Source of the DNA: Poriferisodalis sp963663635 | GTDB lineage: Bacteria; Actinomycetota; Acidimicrobiia; Acidimicrobiales; Poriferisodalaceae | Length of the DNA: 64,000 bases | NCBI GenBank assembly: GCA_963663635.2 | Contig: CAXXMY010000011.1 | Location: forward strand, 434,001 to 498,000 | Direction of reading: 5' to 3' | Part shown: positions 9,061 to 17,384 of the stretch, one piece after another | Numbering within the stretch: position 1 is the first letter of the stretch | Layout: each line of letters begins with the position of its first letter | The notes under the pieces: generated by a model | What the model was told of the DNA's origin: nothing | The model's input: the letters and a program-made list of their open reading frames with translations, nothing else | Database searches by the model: none | Translations under genes and position numbers: made by a program

Positions 9061-9673
9061 GGGCGTTCGGCGCATCGGCGCCCGTGCTTCGGACGCAGGA
9101 GCTCGTTGGGCCGCGATGCTGCTGCTGGCCACCGGAAGCCTGGCGTGCTCGCCGAACGTCGCCGAAGTGCAGCCGGCGCTCACGGGCGATGCCGCTGTGG
9201 ATTCCGACGTGCCGCTCGGCAATCCAGGCACGCTCGTGCCGCCCACCGTGTCTGGCGTCGACGGGCCCGAACTGCTCGCAATCGAGCCGCTCATTGCCTT
9301 TATGGACGCTTGTATTTCCGACGCCGGCTTGATCGGACCGTGTCACTGCGCGGCGGGGCGCATCGAGCAGGGTTTCGACATCATTGACCTCGAGATCTTC
9401 GAGGACCGCATGTCGGGAGCGCTCGAGTTCTCTCCTGAGATTGCATCGTCGCTTGTCGACTGCCGTGAGGCGGACCCGCTGCCTCCGTGGCCCCAACAGC
9501 TTCGGGAGGCATACCTGGCCGAATGCACGGCGAACTCGGATCGTCTCCGAGATCTGTGCGTTTGCTCATTTGCTCGGGCGCAGGACGTCGTCCCGGCTCA
9601 CCGGCTCGGGGACTTCTTGGAAAGCAACGAGGTACGGCCCGACTTGGTCGACTTCATCAACCTGTGCTTGTAG
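9026..9673 (+). CDS. Putative Cys-rich lipoprotein
   Basis: I do not recognise this protein. From ATG 9026 it has a basic N-terminus, the hydrophobic run AAMLLLATGSLAC ending in a plausible lipobox Cys, then an acidic mature domain. Two similar cysteine clusters occur: C-x9-CHC (ACISDAGLIGPCHCAAG) and C-x10-CVC (ECTANSDRLRDLCVCSF), about 75 residues apart, suggesting an internal duplication. It is probably anchored to the outer face of the membrane. The start overlaps the end of the UDG gene; ATG 9116 is an alternative that leaves too little charged N-region. A 20-bp triple repeat follows directly after the stop. Confidence 0.6.
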   Translation: MLVGWRICRPPEGVRRIGARASDAGARWAAMLLLATGSLACSPNVAEVQPALTGDAAVDSDVPLGNPGTLVPPTVSGVDGPELLAIEPLIAFMDACISDAGLIGPCHCAAGRIEQGFDIIDLEIFEDRMSGALEFSPEIASSLVDCREADPLPPWPQQLREAYLAECTANSDRLRDLCVCSFARAQDVVPAHRLGDFLESNEVRPDLVDFINLCL

Positions 9674-9680
9674 GCAATCG

Positions 9681-9740
9681 GGGCCTGTCGGCAACCGGCG
9701 CGGCCTGTCGGTGACCCGGGCGGCCTGTCGGCAACCGGCG
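9681..9740. repeat. Three 20-bp tandem repeats
   Basis: Three head-to-tail 20-base units occupy 9681-9700, 9701-9720 and 9721-9740. Units 1 and 3 differ only at the first base, and the middle unit has GGTGACCCGG where the others have GGCAACCGGC. A partial unit precedes them. There are no spacers. The array lies between the convergent lipoprotein and FrhB-like genes. Confidence 0.8.
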
Positions 9741-9791
9741 CGGCTCAGATCGAGCCGAGGCCCGCAGCGGGTCTGCCTCGTCCCGTCGGGA

Positions 9792-10970
9792 CTACTTCTT
9801 GGTCGGCTCGGGCAGCAGCGCCGGAGGATTCCACGCGAATTCCGGCCAGCGCGCTCGCGACTTCTCGCTGAGCTTGTGCATGAGCGCGATGGCGCCTGGG
9901 TCGTCGTCACCGGGCCGCCCGATCAGCGAGCCGTCGGCGAGCATCTTCATGATGATCTCGCGGCCGATGTCGGTGCGGACGATGGTGAGCGTCCAATCGC
10001 TGTACTTGCCGATGCCGCCAGTGGAGATGTCGGCGTGCTCGGCGGCGAAGTCGGGGCAGAGATTGCAGCCCTCGCGGGTCCAAGCGTGGCATTCCTTCAG
10101 GTTGATCTCGTAGTAGCCGCCGTCGTGCGTCCAGATCTGGAAGACGCCCTTGATGTTGGTCTTGCGGATGAGGTGCCGGTCGAGTCCGTACTTCTGCTCG
10201 AACAGCTCTTCGAAGATGGCCTCGTCGAATGACTTCGAGCACAGCAGCCCGATATTCAATGCAAAGCGGTTGCCCACCTTGCCCACCTTGCGGGACTTTG
10301 CGACTGGCACGATCGAGCTCTGGCAGCTCATGCCGACCAGGGCGATTTTCTGAGCGCCGCGTTCGATTGCCTCGCCGTAGGCGAGCGTGTTGGCCGAGTA
10401 CGTGTATCGGCTTCCGGCACCTCGCAGCACGTCGTCTCGGTTGAAGGCCACGCCGGGCGAGGCGGTCCACTGGTTGCCGTCGCCATCGCCCACGTAGGAC
10501 GTCAACGCGGCATCGATGTAACCGTGATCGAGGGCCCAGATGAGAATGGCGGAGACCAAGCCGCCGTCCTGCCCGATCTCGTGGACGTAGTCGTCCGAAG
10601 CCCGGGTGAGGATGATGTCCTTGAAGACGCCAGAAGGCTCGTCGGCCGAGCGATGACGACCGAACATGAAGTCATCGGCCTCGTGCTCCCAGGTACGAAA
10701 TCGGGGGCAGGCCCTAGTGCAGCTGGTGCAGCCCTTCTGGCCGTGCCCGCAGTCGTCGAGGCCGAGCTCCTCTTCAAGGTGATAGGGCGTGAAACCGCCC
10801 TGGATGTGCTCGTAGCCGATGACATCGTGAGGGCACGCGATCACGCAGCCCGCACAGCCGGTGCACAGGCCTGTGGTGATGACTTCGTCGAACAGCTCCT
10901 TCCACTGGAACGTCCAACGCGCGGGTGCCGCGCCGTCAGCCGGCGGAGCCTCGGTCAGTGCCATGACCAC
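9792..10970 (-). CDS. Coenzyme F420 hydrogenase/dehydrogenase beta subunit-like protein
   Basis: This 392-residue iron-sulfur flavoprotein resembles FrhB. The N-terminus holds a ferredoxin-type cluster motif CTGCAGCVIACP (residues 36-47) and a second motif CTSCTRACP. The middle has the FrhB N-terminal domain with QDGGLVSAILIWALDHGYID, and the C-terminal domain includes GMSCQSSIVPV, CSKSF and a further cysteine-rich patch, EGCNLCPDFAAEHADIS. Such proteins pass electrons between F420 or ferredoxin and a partner enzyme; the partner is not visible here. The gene is divergent from the IS982-interrupted PPOX region, which encodes another putative F420-binding protein. Confidence 0.85.
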   Translation of the reverse strand: MVMALTEAPPADGAAPARWTFQWKELFDEVITTGLCTGCAGCVIACPHDVIGYEHIQGGFTPYHLEEELGLDDCGHGQKGCTSCTRACPRFRTWEHEADDFMFGRHRSADEPSGVFKDIILTRASDDYVHEIGQDGGLVSAILIWALDHGYIDAALTSYVGDGDGNQWTASPGVAFNRDDVLRGAGSRYTYSANTLAYGEAIERGAQKIALVGMSCQSSIVPVAKSRKVGKVGNRFALNIGLLCSKSFDEAIFEELFEQKYGLDRHLIRKTNIKGVFQIWTHDGGYYEINLKECHAWTREGCNLCPDFAAEHADISTGGIGKYSDWTLTIVRTDIGREIIMKMLADGSLIGRPGDDDPGAIALMHKLSEKSRARWPEFAWNPPALLPEPTKK

Positions 10971-11227
10971 AGACTATGACAGCGATCGACGCACCACCCC
11001 GAAGCGGTGGCACCGCGCTGGCCCGGTTTCGCGAACTCGCTGTGGAACCGAACGGCGGTGGACTCTGTGGTCCTGCCGAACGACAGCCCTAGATGATTAG
11101 TTCCAAGGGGTCGGGTCCACCAGTTGTGGGGTGAGGGTGTCCAAGCTCGGGGTGTGAAACAACACCTCGATCTTGGAGGACCGGAGCATGAACCCGGACT
11201 CGGGTCACCCTGGCGACCGCACTGTAT

Positions 11228-12097
11228 GTGAGGATCGATGACCTGTTGGCACAGAATCCTGGGTGGGCGCCGCAGCGGCCTGTGGTGGGGTTCGCCCCGA
11301 AGCTGTCGGACGCGGAGCTGGTCACCTTGGCGGTGATCTGTGCGCTGCTGGGCTATGACAACGAGTCGCAGTTCGTGCGCTACGCCCATGCGCATCTGAG
11401 GCCGTGGTTCCCGTATCTGCCCAACCGCGACGGCTACAACAAGCGGCTGCGGCGCAGCGCCGAGATGATCGCTCGTGTCATGGGATGCCTCGCACGCGAG
11501 TGCGAGTCGTGGCACCACGACGTGTGGCTGGTCGATTCCACGCCGGTCGAGTGCGGCACCAGCCGCGAGACCCAGAAGCGCTCCGGCCTCGCGGGATGGG
11601 CCCAATACGGCTGGTGCGCGTCGCATTCCCGCTGGTTCTGGGGCCTGCGCCTGCATCTTGTGGCCACCCCGGCGGGGCTGCGGGTCGCGTTCGCTCTCGC
11701 CGGCGCTAAAGCCGACGAACGCGACGTCTGCGCCGACATGATCGACGCGGCCGACCTCGCCCGGCCGGGCCAGACCCTCATCGCCGACAACCGCTGCCGC
11801 TCCAAAGCGTTCGAAGCCGACCTCAACGACGCCGGCATCACCCTGCTGCGCCCCGCCACCCGAACCGAGGCCCCACGTCCCGGCGCAAAGTTCCTGCGGC
11901 CCCTGCGCCAGATCACCGAATCGATCATCCAGACCCTCAAAGGCCAGCTCACCCTCGAACGCCACAAAGCACGCACCAAAACCGGCGTCGCCGTGCGCAT
12001 CGGCACCCGACTCCTCGCCCTCACCGCCGCCTTCTGGCACAACGAGACCTACCGACACACCCGACCAGCACGCTCACTCACCGCATACGACCACTAA
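11228..12097 (+). CDS. IS982-family transposase (start region frameshifted)
   Basis: This is a DDE transposase of the IS982 family: SDAELVTLAVICALLG and YNKRLRRSAEMI in the N-terminal region, then VWLVDSTPVECG (first Asp), LIADNRCRS (second Asp) and QITESIIQTLKGQL (catalytic Glu). The expected family start is an ATG followed shortly by a TLATALYVRIDDLL-like stretch. That ATG exists at 11188 but is one base out of frame; dropping one G in the run at 11202-11204 would join them. As it stands, the open frame begins at GTG 11228, lacking about 14 residues, so activity is doubtful. Confidence 0.85.
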   Translation: MRIDDLLAQNPGWAPQRPVVGFAPKLSDAELVTLAVICALLGYDNESQFVRYAHAHLRPWFPYLPNRDGYNKRLRRSAEMIARVMGCLARECESWHHDVWLVDSTPVECGTSRETQKRSGLAGWAQYGWCASHSRWFWGLRLHLVATPAGLRVAFALAGAKADERDVCADMIDAADLARPGQTLIADNRCRSKAFEADLNDAGITLLRPATRTEAPRPGAKFLRPLRQITESIIQTLKGQLTLERHKARTKTGVAVRIGTRLLALTAAFWHNETYRHTRPARSLTAYDH

Positions 12098-12151
12098 ACC
12101 TGAATCCACCGGTGTGGTGGGTGTGTGTGGGTTGCCGCGTCCGCGAAAAAG

Positions 12152-12211
12152 GCCTCCTGATCTGCGACGATTGTGATGTCCATATCCACATTCGTCTCAA
12201 AAACAGGAGGC
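12152..12211 (+). promoter_or_regulatory. Hairpin that can hide the IS1380 transposase ribosome site
   Basis: GCCTCCTG (12152-12159) is the exact complement of CAGGAGGC (12204-12211), which holds the AGGAGG Shine-Dalgarno eight bases before the GTG start at 12219. AAAAA and TTTTT runs next to the arms extend the match. Transcripts entering from outside the element would fold and mask the site. The fragment at 34221 keeps the upstream arm. Confidence 0.6.
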
Positions 12212-12218
12212 ACTTTTT

Positions 12219-13529
12219 GTGTCTGCATCTTCGCGCAGTCTGGACCGGTTCGCAACGACGTTTGATCATGAGGGCCTGGTGGCCAACGCGGGCCTGGTCC
12301 TGGCGGGCACGCTGATGGCCCGTTTGGGTGTTTCGGCGCTGATCGAGCGGTGGGTGCGCACGGGTTCCGCGAACCCGGGCCCCAAGATCTGCACGGTGGT
12401 CGCCGCGATGCTCGCGGGCGGCACTCACATCGATCATGTCGGGATGCTGCGCGCCGGGCGCACCGGGCGGGTGCTGGGATTCCGCCCGGTGGCGCCCTCG
12501 ACGGTCGGGACGTTGCGGCGGTCGTTCACGTTCGGTCACGTCCGCCAGCTCGAAGCGGTGCTGTCGCGCACTCTGGCGCGCGCCTGGGGACTGGGCGCGG
12601 GCCCCGGCGAGGCGCCGCTGGTGGTCGATCTGGACTCCACGATCTGCGAGGTCCACGGCAAACAAAAACAAGGCGCCGCGTACGGATACACCAGCGTGCT
12701 CGGCTGTCACCCGCTGCTCGCTGCACGCGCCGACACCGGCGAGGTGCTCGGCGCCCGCATGCGCAAAGGCTCCGCCGGGTCATCGCGAGGCGTGGTGCGC
12801 TTCGTCGACGAGCTCGTCGCGAACCTGCGACGCGCCGGGGCCGCCGGGCCGACCACGGTGCGCGCCGACTCAGGGTTCTGGTCACGCAAGCTGATCGACC
12901 GTCTCGACGCCCACGACGTCAAGTGGTCGATCACCGTCGCCCTCAGATCCGCTGTTCGCGCAGCGATCCAAGCAATCGGCGACACCGCATGGACCGACAT
13001 CGCCTACACCAACAGCGGCCACGCCCAAGTCGCCGAGACGACCTATGCCACAGGCCGCGGCAAAGCCAAGCGCACCGTTCGCCTCGTCGTGCGCCGCACC
13101 CGCCTCACCGAGGGCGCCCAACAACGACTGTGGCCCGACTGGCGACACCACGCATTCAACGCCAACACCGAAACCGACACCGCCGAAGCTGACCGGTTCC
13201 ACCGCGCCCACGCCGTCGTCGAGCTCGCCATCCGCGACCTCAAAGAAGGCACCGGACTCGAACACGTCCCCTCAGGCCACTACGGCGCGAACTGCGCACC
13301 GCTCGCCTGCGCAGTGCTCGCCCACAACATCGGCCACCCGACCGCCGCCCTTGCCGGCGCGCCGCCAGCCACGAACCGCTCCCGCCGCACCCGACTCGTC
13401 GCCCTCGCCGCCGTCGCGGTCAACCGCTCCGGCACACCCACCCTGCGATACCCCGCCCGCTGGCCCTGGGAAACACAATTCCGAGCCACACTCAGCGCTC
13501 TCAGGGCTCTGCCCGGACCCTCAGGCTGA
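12219..13529 (+). CDS. IS1380-family transposase
   Basis: This 436-residue DDE transposase has the IS1380 landmarks VDLDSTICEVHGKQKQGA (first Asp), GYTSVLGCHPLLA, TVRADSGFWSRKLI (second Asp) and RAHAVVELAIRDLKEG (catalytic Glu). It is uninterrupted and of normal length. Translation starts at GTG 12219 behind a strong AGGAGG that sits in a potential hairpin. The C-terminus runs nearly to the right inverted repeat. It appears competent to mobilise the fragments elsewhere in the window if they keep ends. Confidence 0.92.
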   Translation: MSASSRSLDRFATTFDHEGLVANAGLVLAGTLMARLGVSALIERWVRTGSANPGPKICTVVAAMLAGGTHIDHVGMLRAGRTGRVLGFRPVAPSTVGTLRRSFTFGHVRQLEAVLSRTLARAWGLGAGPGEAPLVVDLDSTICEVHGKQKQGAAYGYTSVLGCHPLLAARADTGEVLGARMRKGSAGSSRGVVRFVDELVANLRRAGAAGPTTVRADSGFWSRKLIDRLDAHDVKWSITVALRSAVRAAIQAIGDTAWTDIAYTNSGHAQVAETTYATGRGKAKRTVRLVVRRTRLTEGAQQRLWPDWRHHAFNANTETDTAEADRFHRAHAVVELAIRDLKEGTGLEHVPSGHYGANCAPLACAVLAHNIGHPTAALAGAPPATNRSRRTRLVALAAVAVNRSGTPTLRYPARWPWETQFRATLSALRALPGPSG

Positions 13530-13749
13530 CCGACATCGCCCGGAACCGGCGCCCCCACACAAACCCAGCGTCGACAACCCCAAACCACACCCGCACCCCT
13601 ACCCGAACACGCCCAAACACACCAAACCACACCCCCAACAACCCGACGCGACCCCAACCCGCCACCGACCCGCGAACCCCACGCTCACCAAAGGCCAATC
13701 GGTGGATTCAGGCTAAAACCTTGGAACTAATCATCTAGGGTTCGGCCCC

Positions 13750-14166
13750 ATGAATGAGGGCGAACTGCTGGCGCTTCTGGCGCAGGGACGGGTGGCATCG
13801 CTTGCGACGATTCGCTCCGATGGCCGCGTCGACTTGGTGCCGTGCACCTACGCGTTCAAAGACGACATCGTCGTTACGGCCGTCGACCACAAGCCCAAGA
13901 CCACGATGGATCTCAAGCGGCTTGACAACGTTCGACGATTCCCCGAGGTCACGCTGTTGGTCGAGCACTACGACGACGCCGACTGGGAGCGTCTGTGGTG
14001 GGTCCGCATTCGTGGTCGGGCAGTCGTGCACACCGCGGGAGCGCAGCACCGTCGCGCTATCGAACTGCTGTGCGCGCGGTACCCGCAGTACGCCGCTCAG
14101 CCTCCGAACGGTGCCGCCATCGTCATCCAACGAACCGAGCTCACGGGCTGGTCAGCCACCAGCTGA
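13750..14166 (+). CDS. PPOX-class F420-dependent oxidoreductase-like protein
   Basis: This 138-residue split-barrel flavin/F420-binding protein resembles the TIGR03668 group of PPOX-class F420-dependent enzymes (SLATIRSDGRVDLVPCTYAF, KPKTTMDLKRLDNVRRFPEV, WWVRIRGRAVV). The reaction and substrate are not known. The right end of the IS982 element lies 9 bases before the ATG, so the original promoter, and perhaps the original start, was separated from the gene. Upstream of the element an open stretch from ATG 10976 would be in the same frame if the element were removed. Confidence 0.75.
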   Translation: MNEGELLALLAQGRVASLATIRSDGRVDLVPCTYAFKDDIVVTAVDHKPKTTMDLKRLDNVRRFPEVTLLVEHYDDADWERLWWVRIRGRAVVHTAGAQHRRAIELLCARYPQYAAQPPNGAAIVIQRTELTGWSATS

Positions 14167-14176
14167 CATCGTCTGG

Positions 14177-14196
14177 CTGACGGCGCCGACCGTCAG
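14177..14196 (+). terminator. Possible terminator hairpin after the PPOX gene
   Basis: A perfect 7-bp stem, CTGACGG and CCGTCAG, with a 6-base loop begins ten bases after the stop codon and is followed by TCTT. The T-run is weak, so termination is a guess. Confidence 0.4.
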
Positions 14197-14292
14197 TCTT
14201 GCGGCGCCATATTCCAGCGCTATCACTGGGGCGAGCGCCCCCGGCCGGCATTGAGCCGGCGAGGCGCTCCGGCTGGCACTTGACTGGCGAAG

Positions 14293-14364
14293 CGCCCTCG
14301 GCAGGATTCGAACCTGCGCACATGGCTCCGGAGGCCACTGCTCTATCCCCTGAGCTACGAGGGC
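14293..14364 (-). tRNA. tRNA-Arg (CCG)
   Basis: Read on the minus strand the sequence folds into a standard cloverleaf: acceptor GCCCTCG with CGAGGGC, D-arm GCTC/GAGC, anticodon stem GTGGC/GCCAT around the loop CTCCGGA, and T-arm GCAGG-TTCGAAT-CCTGC. The anticodon is CCG, reading CGG arginine codons. The discriminator base is G and the CCA end is not encoded. Confidence 0.95.
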
Positions 14365-14488
14365 TGATGCATCGGCGTCGCGGCACTTTGCCAAGGTCGC
14401 GGGGTAGAGCCGAAAGCCCGGATAAAGCTACCGACCACTGCGAGCGCGGCGTGTTGAACGCATGGCTTCCCCGCCGACGCTTGCTGGC

Positions 14489-16168
14489 TCACTCGCGGTT
14501 GAGGTCGTACGTCAGTTCGTAGGTGTTGCGGGGTCCGCAGCCCAACACGGCCCCGCTGTCGTGGAGCTCGTGGTGGCAGCGCCTGCACAGCAGTGCGAGG
14601 TTGTCGATGTCGGTCGGTCCGCGGTGGGGCGCCTGCCGGGGGATGATGTGGTGGGCTTCGCACCAACTCGGTGCCATGGCGCACAGTACGCAGTGCCGAT
14701 CGCGAGCCACCAGGGCGCGCCATTGGGCGTCGGTAACGGTGCGCACGCGGCGTCCGTGCCACAGTGCCTGGCCGTCACCGTCGAAGACGACCCCGAAGAT
14801 GTCCGCGCCGCACGCAAGCCGTTCGAGTTCGCGTCGAGGGATCGGCCCCGTGCCCGCTATCTCGCACGGTGCCCACTCGTCGCCGCAGATCGCTGCGGCA
14901 TCGGCGACGACGATGATCTGGTTCCGCCGCTTGAGGCGGTTGTTGCGTGGCGACGACCCCGAAGATGTCCGCGCCGCACGCAAGCCGTTCGAGTTCGCGT
15001 CGAGGGATCGGCCCCGTGCCCGCTATCTCGCACGGTGCCCACTCGTCGCCGCAGATCGCTGCGGCATCGGCGACGACGATGATCTGGTTCCGCCGCTTGA
15101 GGCGGTTGTTGCTGGCGCTGTGCGAATTCTGGGCGACCGGGGCCAGGCTGTCGGCGGGGATGTGTGCGAGATGGGGGCCAGCGCCGGGCGATACGACCGC
15201 GGCTCGTCTGCGTAGAACGCAGCAACTTCCGGCCAGATCCGATCAGCGTCTTCGTCGATGAAGCGCCGGCTGGCGCAGTGGGCATGGAGGTTGACCAGCG
15301 CAACCAGCGCGTCGAGACGGCATTGGGAGTAGCTGCGCGGCTCGGGCGCGTCGGGCCGCACGTCGCTGCGGTCGGCGTAGCTGAATCGCTGCGCGAGATC
15401 GTCGATCAATGCGCGGAACGCCGCAGCGGTGGCAGGGTCCAACAACGCGGTGGCCTTGAGCATGCCCTCGGCGGTCTGAGTCATCGACAAACTCCGCAGA
15501 GCGCGCTGGCGGCGGTGCAGCTCTTCACCGTTGATGCCCGCACGCTGCTTGCGCACCCAGTCGCCGACAGCGCGCCGGGTCCGCTCGACCGGAGACATCG
15601 CCGCCGTGTCCAGCAGATGCTCCGATGAGTCCACGGATGCCGCACCCGCGATGGCTGCGCCACCGATGAGCGCATCGGCGTGTTCAGCAGTGATGCGACC
15701 CTCGCTGAGCGCATCGGCGACGTTGGGCATCTCGGTGAGCGATCGGGCGCGTTCAGCGGCCCGTTTGGCGTTGGCAAACGAACAGCCAGACTGCTGACGC
15801 AGGACCCCAGCGGCGTCCTTGCCGAAATCGTTCAGACGGTCGATCTCAGCCGCAATGCGCGCCTCGCATGAGTCCACTGCGGCCCGAAGACGCGAAAGAG
15901 CGCCGAGCGCAGCCTCGAGATCGTCGCGGCACAAGCCGATCGCTTGAACGGCGCCCACGCCGCCGGCCAAGTCCGCGAGCACGGCCGCAGGCCCGCAGCC
16001 CACGTCGGCAGCGTCGAGATCGCCCACGGTGGCGAACGGGAACACCCCGTCGGGCCCGGCACGTCGGGCCGCAGTGGAAGAACGCCGAGCACGGCCTGAC
16101 TCTGTTGGGGCTGTCTCCGAGCCACTCAAGTCATCTTTGAATACATCGTTCAGATGGAGAACACTCAT
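14489..16168 (-). pseudogene. DUF222/HNH endonuclease pseudogene (13E12-repeat type)
   Basis: The N-terminal DUF222 domain is readable from ATG 16168, behind a strong GGGAGGTGAG, through about 340 residues. The C-terminal HNH domain is readable in another frame near 14490-14800, with CVLCAMAPSWCEAHHI and NLALLCRRCHHELHD. Between them a 167-base tandem duplication shifts the frame, and the N-terminal frame already disagrees with the duplicated segment near 15180, beside a run of five C bases. At least two lesions therefore break the gene. Such HNH proteins are multicopy in actinobacteria and often decay. The tRNA-Arg lies just downstream. Confidence 0.85.
14786..15119. repeat. 167-bp tandem duplication inside the HNH pseudogene
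   Basis: The stretch from GACGACCCCGAAGATG at 14786 recurs at 14953 and the two copies look identical for about 160 bases, up to TTGAGGCGGTTGTTGC. The period is 167 bases, which is not a multiple of three. Identity suggests a recent event. Confidence 0.92.
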
Positions 16169-16260
16169 TACTGGCTCACCTCCCTTCGTAAACATCAAAA
16201 GCATATCAGATAGCACGAACGAATGTATGCATATCGAGACGGCGCCAAGGCACTACTCGA

Positions 16261-16357
16261 ATGCAGCCGCCTGACTGCACGCCCCGGAAGGTGGTGTCGG
16301 GGTCCGTTTCGCCGGTGAGGCGGTGCTGAGATGCAGCCGCCTGTTACCGCACGCCCC
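16261..16357. repeat. Two direct repeats between the HNH pseudogene and fetB
   Basis: ATGCAGCCGCCTG followed by a diverged spacer and GCACGCCCC occurs at 16261-16285 and 16331-16357, 70 bases apart. The second copy covers the fetB stop codon. Apart from this pair I see nothing else in the 16217-16343 gap. Confidence 0.6.
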
Positions 16358-17147
16358 CTTTGGCCACGCCGTGCAGCGGTCGGGCGAGTCGCTGGTCTGA
16401 AGTGACCGAGCGGCGGACTGTCCCTACGACGACGAGGGCGACAGTGATGGCGACCGCGCCCAGCAGTAGGAACATCACGATCATCTGCGCAGCGATCGCA
16501 TCAAGCGGATCGGCACCGGCGAGGATCATGCCCGTCATGGCACCCGGCAGCGCCACGAGACCGACCACGCTGGTGCGTTCGATCTGAGGAATGAGGGCGG
16601 TGCGAATTGCAGTGCGCACCTGGGGACGGAGAGCGGCCGGGCCTTCGAAACCCAATGCCAGCATGGCCTCGATCTGACCGCGCTCGTCGGACAGCAATTC
16701 CTCGATGCGAGAGGCCGCGGCGATCGTGGCAGGCAGGGAATTGCCGAGCAAGATCCCCGACACCGGCACCAGAGCAGCGGGCGTGAGGTCGAACACTCCC
16801 ATGCCGAACGTCACGGCGAGGCACACCGCAAGCGGCACTAAGATCGCTGCGGCCACGAGCGGGATCGAGGGTTGGAACGGCGCCAGCCGCCGTGCGCGTC
16901 GCCGTACGACCCCGGTTGCGATCACGACCATGGCCCCAACCCACAGCCACGACCACACGAGCGGCGCTGTGGGCCGGAGCACCACGATGAGCACGCCTCC
17001 GACTGCCAGCAATTGCACTGCTGCCCGTGCCGTCGCAATCACCACGCTGCGTGTCAGCCCGAGGCGAAGCCACATGGACAGCGCTACGACGGCGGCCACC
17101 AGCGTCAGACTTGCGGCGACGTTGACCCACGTCAGGTCGAGATCCAC
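16344..17147 (-). CDS. fetB: FetB-family ABC transporter permease
   Basis: This 267-residue membrane protein of the FetB/UPF0014 family has about seven hydrophobic segments. Conserved stretches are TARAAVQLLAVGG, PVSGILLGNSLPATIAAASR and QIERTSVVGLVALPGAMTGM, followed by ILAGADPLDAIAAQMIVMF. In E. coli FetA-FetB exports iron. No FetA-type ATPase gene is adjacent here, so its partner must be encoded elsewhere. Three 24-bp tandem repeats lie immediately upstream of the start codon. Confidence 0.85.
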   Translation of the reverse strand: MDLDLTWVNVAASLTLVAAVVALSMWLRLGLTRSVVIATARAAVQLLAVGGVLIVVLRPTAPLVWSWLWVGAMVVIATGVVRRRARRLAPFQPSIPLVAAAILVPLAVCLAVTFGMGVFDLTPAALVPVSGILLGNSLPATIAAASRIEELLSDERGQIEAMLALGFEGPAALRPQVRTAIRTALIPQIERTSVVGLVALPGAMTGMILAGADPLDAIAAQMIVMFLLLGAVAITVALVVVGTVRRSVTSDQRLARPLHGVAKGGVR

Positions 17148-17148
17148 A

Positions 17149-17220
17149 GCGCGAGGTTGTCACGCCGCCGAAGCGCGCGGTTGTCACGCCGCCGAAGCGC
17201 GCGGTTGTCACGCCGCCGAA
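17149..17220. repeat. Three 24-bp tandem repeats upstream of fetB
   Basis: Three units of 24 bases (17149-17172, 17173-17196, 17197-17220) differ at a single position in the first unit. Each ends CACGCCGCCGAA. The array starts two bases upstream of the fetB ATG on the minus strand, where the ribosome site should be. Confidence 0.85.
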
Positions 17221-17384
17221 CGTGCACGGACACCCCGTGCCGCGAACTGCGCCGCGCCGAGCGCCAGGTGGCGACGCAGGCTCGGACAACCTCGGTGCCG
17301 ACGAGAAGGCAACGACAAACTACGGCTGTTCGGCCGCAATTGACCCCGGGACCAGCGTTTCGCAGGGGTAGCTTCGCAACGGTG

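Larger units (their letters stand above)
12099..13712 (+). mobile_element. Intact IS1380-family element
   Basis: The element runs from CCTGAATCCACCG at 12099 to its inverted copy CGGTGGATTCAGG ending at 13712. It is flanked by 5-bp direct repeats CTAAA (12094-12098 and 13713-13717), the size expected for IS1380 target duplication, which shows it inserted into the 3' end of the IS982 element right after the TAA stop. It encodes one full-length transposase. Related fragments occur at 34221-34335 and 52500-53045. Confidence 0.92.
11087..13740 (+). mobile_element. IS982-family element interrupted by an IS1380-family element
   Basis: The ends are a perfect 22-bp inverted repeat: 11087-11108 begins CCCTAGATGATTAGTTCC and 13719-13740 is its exact reverse complement. 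Inside is an IS982-type transposase (11228-12097). Directly after its stop codon an IS1380-type element (12099-13712) was inserted. Without that insertion the IS982 element is about 1.03 kb, normal for the family. No target duplication is obvious at the outer ends. The right end lies only 9 bases before the PPOX start codon. Confidence 0.9.

Noticed and set aside
9681..9740. Possible CRISPR array
   Set aside because: The repeats are contiguous with no spacers and no cas genes are present. The same applies to 17149-17220.
11070..11086. Target-site duplication for IS982
   Set aside because: The bases before 11087 and after 13740 do not repeat each other; only a short inverted likeness (CCGAAC/GTTCGG) is seen.
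16872..17384. Upstream extension of the argS reading frame
   Set aside because: The extra 171 residues are low-complexity Arg/His/Gln-rich, overlap fetB and the 24-bp repeats, and ArgS has its normal length from ATG 17385.
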